From NCBI RefSeq assembly GCF_004361855.1, contig NZ_SNWQ01000014.1, positions 186,001 through 250,000 on the forward strand: a stretch of 64,000 nucleotides of DNA, read 5' to 3'. The notes under the pieces were generated by a model. It saw only the letters and a program-made list of their open reading frames with translations. It was not told the origin of the DNA and searched no databases. Made by a program: the position numbers and the translations under genes. The stretch comes from Kribbella caucasensis. GTDB lineage: Bacteria > Actinomycetota > Actinomycetes > Propionibacteriales > Kribbellaceae. This document shows positions 58,525 to 64,000 of the stretch, piece by piece (the first letter of the stretch is position 1; every line of letters begins with the position of its first letter).

Positions 58525-59163
58525 ATGTCGTTCTTCAACCGCAACACAGCCCTGGTCGAGCCCGCCGCCGCCCTGCCCGGCCGCGCCGAGCCCGGATTCG
58601 CCGTACCGGCCGAGAACATCGTGCTCGGTACGCCGCAGACCGCGCCCGCGCCCGAGGGGTACGCCGAGGTGTGGTTCGGCACAGGGTGTTTCTGGGGTAC
58701 CGAGGAGATCTTCTGGCAGCAGCCCGGGGTCTACACCACCGCCGTCGGGTACGCAGGCGGGTACACCCCGAACCCGTCGTACGAAGAGGTCTGCACCGGC
58801 CGCACGGGTCACACCGAGGCGGTCCGGATCGTGTACGACCCGACCAAGACCACGTTCACCGATCTGCTGAAGGTCTTCTGGGAGACCCACGACCCGACGC
58901 AGGGGATGCGGCAGGGCAATGACTTGGGTTCGCAGTACCGCTCGGCGGTCTACTACACCACCGACGAACAGCGCGCCGAGGCCGAGCGCACCAAGTCCCT
59001 GTACGCCCCGGTGATCGCGGACCGCGGCTACGACGACATCACCACCGAGATCGCCCCGGCCACGACGTTCTACTACGCCGAGGGCTACCACCAGCAGTAC
59101 CTGCACAAGAACCCCAACGGCTACAGGTGTCACAGCAACACCGGAGTACCCTTCCCGGCCTGA
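58525..59163 (+). CDS. msrA: peptide methionine sulfoxide reductase A
   Basis: 212 residues from ATG 58525 (GAGAGG ahead). Repairs methionine-S-sulfoxide in proteins. The active-site Cys is in FGTGCFWGTEEIF, with GYAGGYTPNPSYEEVCTGRTGHTEAV and a DLLKVFWETHDPTQGMRQGNDLGSQYRSAVYY block. The resolving cysteine is in GYRCHSNTG at the C-terminus. The N-terminus is extended by ~45 residues, as in the actinobacterial form. A shared hairpin lies at its 3' end. A broken piece of a second copy lies 1.8 kb downstream. Confidence 0.97.
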   Translation: MSFFNRNTALVEPAAALPGRAEPGFAVPAENIVLGTPQTAPAPEGYAEVWFGTGCFWGTEEIFWQQPGVYTTAVGYAGGYTPNPSYEEVCTGRTGHTEAVRIVYDPTKTTFTDLLKVFWETHDPTQGMRQGNDLGSQYRSAVYYTTDEQRAEAERTKSLYAPVIADRGYDDITTEIAPATTFYYAEGYHQQYLHKNPNGYRCHSNTGVPFPA

Positions 59164-59175
59164 GCGGAGCTGATG

Positions 59176-59207
59176 ACAAGGGCGTCACCTCCACGTGGCG
59201 CCCTTGT
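59176..59207. terminator. terminator between msrA and the LLM oxidoreductase
   Basis: ACAAGGGCG and CGCCCTTGT flank a 14-base loop. The stop codon of the convergent LLM gene (59185) lies inside the loop, so the last codons of that gene form one arm. TGTGTCT follows on the plus strand. Confidence 0.8.
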
Positions 59208-60108
59208 TGTGTCTGCCCACCCTCGAAGCACTCGCCCGGGCGGGACGTAGCCCTGCGGTGTCGAGCGCCTCAGCCAGCAGGCTGACCTGCTCCAGCCCTG
59301 CGGAGGTCGGGTAGAGCACCACGTCGGTCGTCCCGGCATCGCGCAACGCGGTGAGATGCTCGCGCAGTTCATCAGGGCTGGTGAGCGTATCGGCGCGGGC
59401 GACGTCGAAGTACGCATCGCCGTAGTAGTGGTGCACGTAGTGGTCGGCGATGGAGTCGGCTTCCTTGCCGAGGGCGAAGTAGCGGCCGGTGAGGACGCGG
59501 GGCCGGCCGGACTTGCCTGCCTTCTGCCAGGCCTTGTGTACGGCGAGTACGCCCTGCTTGAGGACTGGCAGGCCGAACAGCGGGGCTACCCAGCCCTGGC
59601 CGTGGGTGGCGGCTCGGCGGTAGGCGGCTGGCACCAGTCCGCCGAAGAGGAGTGCGGGTCGGTCGTCAGGAAGCTGGGTCATCGCCCCGCCCTGGGCGCT
59701 CAGCTTGCCCGACCACGCGTGCCGGAACGTTTCCAGCGTCGACTCCCACAGCGTGGCCATCGCGTCTCGGGAAGCATGGCTGGCGGTGTAGTCATCCGGC
59801 CAGCCACCCAGGCCGAGCCCCGCGGTGAGGCGGCCGCCGGACAGTTGCTCGACCGAGGCCAGTTGCTTGGCCAGGAGGATGGGGTTGTTGCGCCAGCCGA
59901 CGTTCAGCACTGTGGTGACGAGCTCCACCTCGGACGTGCGCGCCGCGGCTGCCGCGAGGGCGGTCAGTGGTTCCAAGTTGTCGTAGACCAGCCGGTCGAA
60001 CACGCCGAGGGAGTCGAATCCGGCGCGTTCGCTGTCGGCGGCCCATTGGCCCAGCGTGCGCACGTCCGCGCCGGGGATCGCAGCCGGCAATCCGATACCG
60101 ATCTTCAC
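59185..60108 (-). CDS. LLM class (luciferase-like) flavin-dependent oxidoreductase
   Basis: 307 residues from GTG 60108 with GGAGGT ahead. The TIM-barrel family marks are KIGIGLPAAIPGADVRTLGQ at the start, FDSLGVFDRLVYDNLEPLTALAAAAARTSEVELVT, and GGLTAGLGLGGWPDDY. It could use FMN or F420; actinobacterial members are often F420-dependent. The substrate cannot be told. The gene is convergent to msrA. Confidence 0.9.
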   Translation of the reverse strand: MKIGIGLPAAIPGADVRTLGQWAADSERAGFDSLGVFDRLVYDNLEPLTALAAAAARTSEVELVTTVLNVGWRNNPILLAKQLASVEQLSGGRLTAGLGLGGWPDDYTASHASRDAMATLWESTLETFRHAWSGKLSAQGGAMTQLPDDRPALLFGGLVPAAYRRAATHGQGWVAPLFGLPVLKQGVLAVHKAWQKAGKSGRPRVLTGRYFALGKEADSIADHYVHHYYGDAYFDVARADTLTSPDELREHLTALRDAGTTDVVLYPTSAGLEQVSLLAEALDTAGLRPARASASRVGRHNKGATWR

Positions 60109-60430
60109 AGGGACCTCCTCCTCACTTGGGGGGCTGAACAACTCGACCTCATTGTCATCGGGACCTTCGAAGGCGTAGTGCGCTCTGCTGGGTAGGGCCG
60201 GAAGAGACCCTTGTCGTTCTTAGGAGAGAACGTAGGCCTCGCACCCACCCCGAGGCTTGAACAATTCGGACGTCCCCGACGCCACCCACGGTCCCCCAAC
60301 TGACACAGGAGGGGCCGCCACCGGGGGTGATCGGCCGGCCCACTGGACGCGTGCGTACCCGCGTGGGAACGTGGATGAGGGATCGCGCAGCACTGGTGCG
60401 GCTGTAGATGACGCACGTGGAGGCATTGGG
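60109..60430. other. intergenic region, no gene seen
   Basis: 322 bp between the LLM start and the Mth938-like start. Frames are short and unlike proteins; no convincing promoter, tRNA or riboswitch was found. Confidence 0.5.
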
Positions 60431-60784
60431 ATGGACGTGCGACTACTCGGGTTCGGATCCATCGAGGTTGATGGGCTGGAGTACAAGCATGACATCGTCA
60501 TCGATGGCGGCGAGGTGCGGAAACGGAAGAAGAAGGTCTCGAAGCCGTACCGCGCTGAATTCGGGCACACGCCTCTGTCGGCCGACGAGGAACTGCCCTG
60601 GGGCGGAAGCCGGCTGATCATCGGCACCGGCGCCTATGGCTCGCTGCCGATCATGCCCGAGGTCATCGAGGAGGCCGGTCGTCGGAGTGTGGACCTCGCC
60701 GCCCTACCGACAGAGCAGGCCTGCCGCCTGATCGAGGGCCTCGACCGGCATGAGGTCCACGCCGTGCTTCATGTGACGTGCTGA
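60431..60784 (+). CDS. Mth938-like domain protein (NDUFAF3/DUF498 family)
   Basis: 117 residues from ATG 60431 with GGAGG 7 bases ahead; the frame is open upstream to 60257. Segments DVRLLGFGSIEVDGLEYKHD, IVIDGGEVRKRKKK, LIIGTGAYGSLPIMPEV and LPTEQACRLIEGLDRHEVHAVLHVTC are typical of the Mth938/NDUFAF3 family, a small globular fold of unclear role in bacteria (complex-I assembly in mitochondria). A GTGAYG glycine loop is present. Confidence 0.85.
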   Translation: MDVRLLGFGSIEVDGLEYKHDIVIDGGEVRKRKKKVSKPYRAEFGHTPLSADEELPWGGSRLIIGTGAYGSLPIMPEVIEEAGRRSVDLAALPTEQACRLIEGLDRHEVHAVLHVTC

Positions 60785-60876
60785 CGGCTTCTGCCCAGTG
60801 GGGTAAGGAAGCTGCCCACATCGGCACCTGCTCCGTGGGCAACACACGTTGATGCAGTAGCTGCTGTCCGTGCACG

Positions 60877-60921
60877 GCCCCGCCACGGCATTGCTACCAC
60901 CAGCAGTACTTGCACAAGAAC
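60877..60921 (+). pseudogene. relic of a second msrA
   Basis: 29 bases at 60893-60921 (GCTACCACCAGCAGTAC and TGCACAAGAAC) equal the C-terminal coding bases of msrA (59084-59112) except one, and GCCCCGCCACG just before matches GCCCCGGCCACG of msrA. About 18 bases of msrA between these two pieces are missing. It is a decayed fragment, not an open gene. Confidence 0.75.
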
Positions 60922-60947
60922 TGGCGCCGGCACGCGGTTCAGCCGGA

Positions 60948-61427
60948 TTACTTCCCCGGCTCGATCTGCTGGGCGAGGTACTGCTGGGCGCCGACCCGCT
61001 CGATCGCGTCGAGCTGGCTCTCGAACCAGTCCGCGTGTTTCTCCTCGTCGCGGACCATCTCCTCGAACACCGCGGCGGTGCCGTGGTCACCGAGGTCGTG
61101 GCACTCCTTCGCGGCCGCGTTGAACTGCGCCACAGCGGAGTGCTCGCTCTCGACCCCCAGCCGGAGCATCTCCTTGGCGTCCTCGCCGACCGTCACAGCA
61201 CCGAGCTTCTGCAGGTTCGGGTGACCGTCGAACAACAGGATGCGGCTGATCAACGCGTCGGCGTCGTTCATCTCGTCGATGGACAGGTCGTAGAAGGCCT
61301 TGCCCAGCCGGCCGAATCCCCAGTTGTCGAGCATCCTGGCCTCCAGGAAGTACCCGTTGATCACCGTCAGCTCGAGTGTCAGCGCCTCGTTGAGCAGTAC
61401 GACGACGCGTGGGTTAACCGGTTGCAC
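60948..61427 (-). CDS. bfr: bacterioferritin, with an altered ferroxidase ligand
   Basis: 159 residues from GTG 61427 (GGAGGT 5 bases ahead), the usual Bfr length. It stores iron as a 24-subunit heme protein. Expected residues seen (E. coli numbering): Glu18 in LTLELTV, Tyr25 in INGYFLEA, Glu51 and heme-ligand Met52 in IDEMNDAD, Glu94 in GVESEHS, Glu127 and His130 in RDEEKHADW. At the place of His54 the residue is Asp (EMND against EMKH), which removes one ligand of the di-iron centre. It overlaps bfd by 14 bp. Confidence 0.93.
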   Translation of the reverse strand: MQPVNPRVVVLLNEALTLELTVINGYFLEARMLDNWGFGRLGKAFYDLSIDEMNDADALISRILLFDGHPNLQKLGAVTVGEDAKEMLRLGVESEHSAVAQFNAAAKECHDLGDHGTAAVFEEMVRDEEKHADWFESQLDAIERVGAQQYLAQQIEPGK

Positions 61428-61623
61428 CTGCCACCTCCGTGAACGAGGTTGCCGAGACCGACCTCCCATGCTGGCATAACAACCGCTTCAACGAGAAGAC
61501 GCAGCCGCCACAATTCCGCCCCGCCCCGGTCGCCCCGCACACCTGCGCGAGCGTGCGAGCGCCGCCGTCGATGCTCTCGACGACCTCCCGGTCGCTGACG
61601 ACCTCGCAATGGCAGACAATCAT
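61414..61623 (-). CDS. bfd: bacterioferritin-associated ferredoxin
   Basis: 69 residues with the four [2Fe-2S] cysteines: MIVCHCEVV at the N-terminus (C-x-C) and RNCGGCVFSL (C-x-x-C, about residues 38-41). Bfd gives electrons to bacterioferritin heme to release iron. It overlaps the following bfr start, so the two are coupled. This pair layout favours mobilisation of Bfr iron. Confidence 0.93.
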   Translation of the reverse strand: MIVCHCEVVSDREVVESIDGGARTLAQVCGATGAGRNCGGCVFSLKRLLCQHGRSVSATSFTEVAGATG

Positions 61624-61717
61624 GCAGGTGAGCCTACCCTAATCGCCATGCTGTAGCCGCGGTCGTGTCAGAGCGGCCCGGGATGTCCGACGTCCGCCGC
61701 CGCAGGTCACCAGCGGC

Positions 61718-63106
61718 TCAGATCCGGCGGAGGATCCAGAGGCCGGAGTTCATGTCGCTGATATAAACCAGGTCCGTCGCGTCGTCGACGACCACGCCCC
61801 AGACCTGCGTGGCATTGGTGAGGACTCCGCGTTGGGACGGGCTGACCGGGTTGTTGGCGCTGGGCGGCACGAAGTACGCCACCTCCCGCGGCGCCGTCGG
61901 GTCACTCGCGTCGATGACGCGCACCCCGTCGCTGTACCACGACGCGTACACATCGGTACCGACCAGGAACGGGTTGTGGATGGAGTAGTCGCCCGCACCG
62001 ATGTCCCGCGGGCCGGACGAGTTCGGAGTCTTGTACTGGCTGATCTGCCGGGGCCTTCCGAGGTCGCTGTAGTCGTATACCCGCAGGTAGCCGAAGCCCT
62101 TCTCGATGCCTGCGCCCGACGTCTTGCAGAAGTCCTCGTCGGCGGTGAACAGCAGCCGCCGCGTTTCGTCGTACTGCGACGAGTGCCCGTCGCCGTCGGC
62201 GTTCGCCGGATAGCGCGTGGTTCCACGGAACGTCGGACGGGCCGGGTTGACCAGGTCGAGGGCGACGAAACCGCTGTCCCAGTACGACACGAAGGCGAGC
62301 CTGCCGTCGGCCGACGGCTCGACCGAGTGGCCGAAGATCGGGTCCGGGTCGCACCCTTGACCGGCGGCGGGCGGTCCGCCCAGGTCATGCACGACTCCCC
62401 AGTCGGAGATCTCGACCGGCTGGGCCGGATCGGTGATCTCGATCAACCGGAAGTCTCCGCGGCCGGACTGGTCACGCATGCCGGTCGGTGATGCCGAGTC
62501 CGGGTACTCGCTGGCCGGCACGCTGGCATAGACGAAGGTCCGGTTGAGGTCGGCACGGTGCTGAACCTCGAGTTCGTGGATGCCACGGGTGCAACAGCCT
62601 GTATGGAGCCGCCCGATCTCCACCGGACTGGCCGGGTTCGTCACGTCCCACACCACGAGGCCGCGGAAGAGCGACACGTCGTACCTGGAACTCCCACACG
62701 TCTGAATCCCGGAGACAGCGATGTCGCGACCGCCGAACGCGCCGTACCGCGCGGTGAGGACGACGACGTCCTCGGCGGTCGTGCCGGTGGGCTGCTGGAG
62801 TTTGGCGACCGGCCTCGGATCGGAAGGCACCCGAGTGTCCAGTACGACGATGCCGGCGTGCGCGTCGTCCGGACAGAACCGATTCTCGCCACCTCCGGAC
62901 CAGTCCTGGAAGCCCCAGCTGCCGACGTAGGCGTGCCCATCGTGGACCCAGACGTCGGCGTTGTAGCCGCGGTTGCCGAGATCGTGGTGACCCACGACCT
63001 CCATGTTCAACGCGGTTCCCGTCGTCGTCGCCGCGCCGGCCGGCAGGCCCCCGAGCAGTAGGCCGACGATCGACAACGAGCACCCGAACCAGACGAATCG
63101 CTTCAT
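61718..63106 (-). CDS. secreted LVIVD-repeat-like protein
   Basis: 462 residues from ATG 63106 (AAGGG ahead). The signal peptide (1-~27, CSLSIVGLLLGGLPAGAA) is followed by a propeller-like series of segments of the type GIVVLDTRVPSDPRPVAKLQ, RGLVVWDVTNPASPVEIGRL, FRLIEITDPAQPVEISDW, FVALDLVNPARPTF, LRVYDYSDLGRPRQI and VRVIDASDPTAPREVAYF. Each has V-x-D-x-(S/T)-(D/N)-P-x-x-P, the LVIVD repeat. Cys pairs (GCCTRGI, GQGCDPD) may form disulfides. Extracellular; function unknown. Confidence 0.88.
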   Translation of the reverse strand: MKRFVWFGCSLSIVGLLLGGLPAGAATTTGTALNMEVVGHHDLGNRGYNADVWVHDGHAYVGSWGFQDWSGGGENRFCPDDAHAGIVVLDTRVPSDPRPVAKLQQPTGTTAEDVVVLTARYGAFGGRDIAVSGIQTCGSSRYDVSLFRGLVVWDVTNPASPVEIGRLHTGCCTRGIHELEVQHRADLNRTFVYASVPASEYPDSASPTGMRDQSGRGDFRLIEITDPAQPVEISDWGVVHDLGGPPAAGQGCDPDPIFGHSVEPSADGRLAFVSYWDSGFVALDLVNPARPTFRGTTRYPANADGDGHSSQYDETRRLLFTADEDFCKTSGAGIEKGFGYLRVYDYSDLGRPRQISQYKTPNSSGPRDIGAGDYSIHNPFLVGTDVYASWYSDGVRVIDASDPTAPREVAYFVPPSANNPVSPSQRGVLTNATQVWGVVVDDATDLVYISDMNSGLWILRRI

Positions 63107-63544
63107 GGCGCCACCCTTCCCCGATTGGCTCCGCGAGGCTGCGGGGACACCGCCCCGACGCGAGGATCCCCGGCTGTGCCTCAGTTCACTGAGCAGAACA
63201 CCCCAGCACCTTGGCCACCACCCGGTTGCCACAGGTTGCCCGTCAACACCGCTCCCCTTGTCAGCAACGCCACGCACGTCGCGTTCGCTTACCGACGCTT
63301 CATCGAACGTAGATCCGCGTCGCCCGGACGGCAAGCGTCAGCCGGTTCCGCGATGCCAGGCCTTCTATCGCCAGGTAAAGCCACTTTCTCGATCGCGATG
63401 CAGAACGTAAGATCCCGCCACGGCTTCCACCAACTCGGTAAGGAAGCTGCCACCTCGGGGGGTCGAGTGGGGGGGTCCCGGGTCTGACGGCCCGGGCATT
63501 CGGGTCGCTCCTTCCCCCGTCTAGGTCCATGGGACGGGAGCACA
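63107..63544. other. intergenic region, no gene seen
   Basis: 438 bp between divergent secreted-protein genes. It is GC-rich with short frames only. One hairpin, CCCGGG-N8-CCCGGG near 63477-63497, is visible, but no clear promoter. Confidence 0.5.
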
Positions 63545-64000
63545 ATGAAAGTACGGCCTTTGCTGTGTGGGTTCGGTTTGCTGGCCTCTGGGCTGATCGC
63601 CGCACCGGCAGCGAGTGCGGATTCGCCTACTCGGATCCTCAACACGATCACCTCGGTCTCTTGTGTGTTCGAGACGGCACAGGGTGATTACGTCTTCTTC
63701 GGAGCATCGTCGACCACCTTGGACGGCACTTCGGGGTCGTACATGTTTGTCGAGACTCCGGATTACAACATGGTCTCGGAGGGCTACGGCGGTACGGCGG
63801 TGTTCGCCGGAAACGGCTCGTTCACAGCTGAAGTCTTGCTCCACGACTTCGACACGCAGGAACCGCTGGGCCTCGCGTCGGTCGAAGCAGTCCGCACTTC
63901 GCTGGCAGAGCCTGTCACGGAGGAGCTCCAGGAGCGAAGCGGGAACAGCTGGACCACCGGAACGGTGACCACGACCGACTACCGCGTGGACGTCGGGCCC
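63545..64000 (+). CDS. secreted protein, cut by the window end
   Basis: An open frame of 152 codons with no stop before the right edge. It starts MKVRPLLCGFGLLASGLIAA with a signal peptide ending in PASA-like (APAASADS), GGGAG upstream. After it come beta-like segments with one Cys (SVSCVFETAQGDYVFFGAS). Extracellular; family not recognised from this part. Confidence 0.7.
   Translation, partial: MKVRPLLCGFGLLASGLIAAPAASADSPTRILNTITSVSCVFETAQGDYVFFGASSTTLDGTSGSYMFVETPDYNMVSEGYGGTAVFAGNGSFTAEVLLHDFDTQEPLGLASVEAVRTSLAEPVTEELQERSGNSWTTGTVTTTDYRVDVGP

Noticed and set aside
1..64000. Prophage, integrase, transposase or tRNA-linked island
   Set aside because: No integrase, recombinase, transposase or tRNA gene was seen on either strand. 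The accessory genes are not bounded by attachment-type repeats that I could identify.

Overview
The window is high-GC actinobacterial chromosome. Many genes start with GTG or TTG. A mycothiol-conjugate amidase, an F420-type Ddn-like reductase and a DUF4307 protein all point to a mycothiol- and F420-using actinomycete. The secreted-enzyme repertoire and exporter richness suit a soil genus of the Nocardioidales, with Kribbella as my best guess. No rRNA, tRNA, CRISPR array, phage gene or intact insertion sequence was seen.

Layout. 0-10 kb: a small membrane protein, a DUF1707/LiaF-like protein, three 175-bp tandem repeats followed by a G-rich minisatellite, a class I fumarase, a class II fumarase (fumC) only 1.5 kb away, a spermidine-synthase-like protein, a secreted lytic transglycosylase and a PIN-PhoH ATPase. 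10-24 kb: a block resembling the mycobacterial neighbourhood greA - DUF4307 - mca - small membrane protein - DUF255 thioredoxin protein - hemolysin III - Z-isoprenyl diphosphate synthase. Here it is opened by a kinase-like gene, a Ddn-like reductase, a lipoprotein, two secreted proteases (M28 and M4) that share a near-duplicate C-terminal domain, and a CopD-like protein. 24-38 kb: a drug-export district. It holds a DrrAB-like ABC pair, three MFS pumps, a NodIJ-like ABC operon and two MarR regulators with clear operators. Between them lie threonine dehydratase, a DUF4097-like protein and an SDR.

38-50 kb: a metallo-beta-lactamase-fold protein and a TetR regulator, then three two-gene modules (39.5, 45.6 and 47.7 kb). 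In each, a conserved ~195-residue protein (here called A) is followed at once by a divergent, helical or low-complexity partner (B). I do not recognise either family, and this is the best candidate for an undescribed system. Among the modules lie a frameshifted AbiEii-like nucleotidyltransferase with a frameshifted partner, an AI-2E family transporter, a MutL/GlmL-like ATPase and cystathionine gamma-synthase (metB). 50-64 kb: a TetR/MMPL exporter pair with twin operators, a decayed patch bounded by a hairpin repeated exactly 1,200 bp apart, a DUF899 protein, a HAF-repeat protein, a divergent YczE / MocR (YczR-type) pair, msrA, an LLM flavin oxidoreductase, an Mth938-like protein, a relic of a second msrA, the bfd-bfr iron-storage operon with an altered ferroxidase ligand, a secreted LVIVD-type protein and a cut-off secreted protein.

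Central and stress metabolism (fumarases, metB, ilvA, mca, msrA, greA, bfr) forms the conserved backbone. Exporters with local regulators, the A/B modules and the degraded genes are the variable cargo. Gene calls rest on motifs read by eye; family names are from memory and no database search was run.
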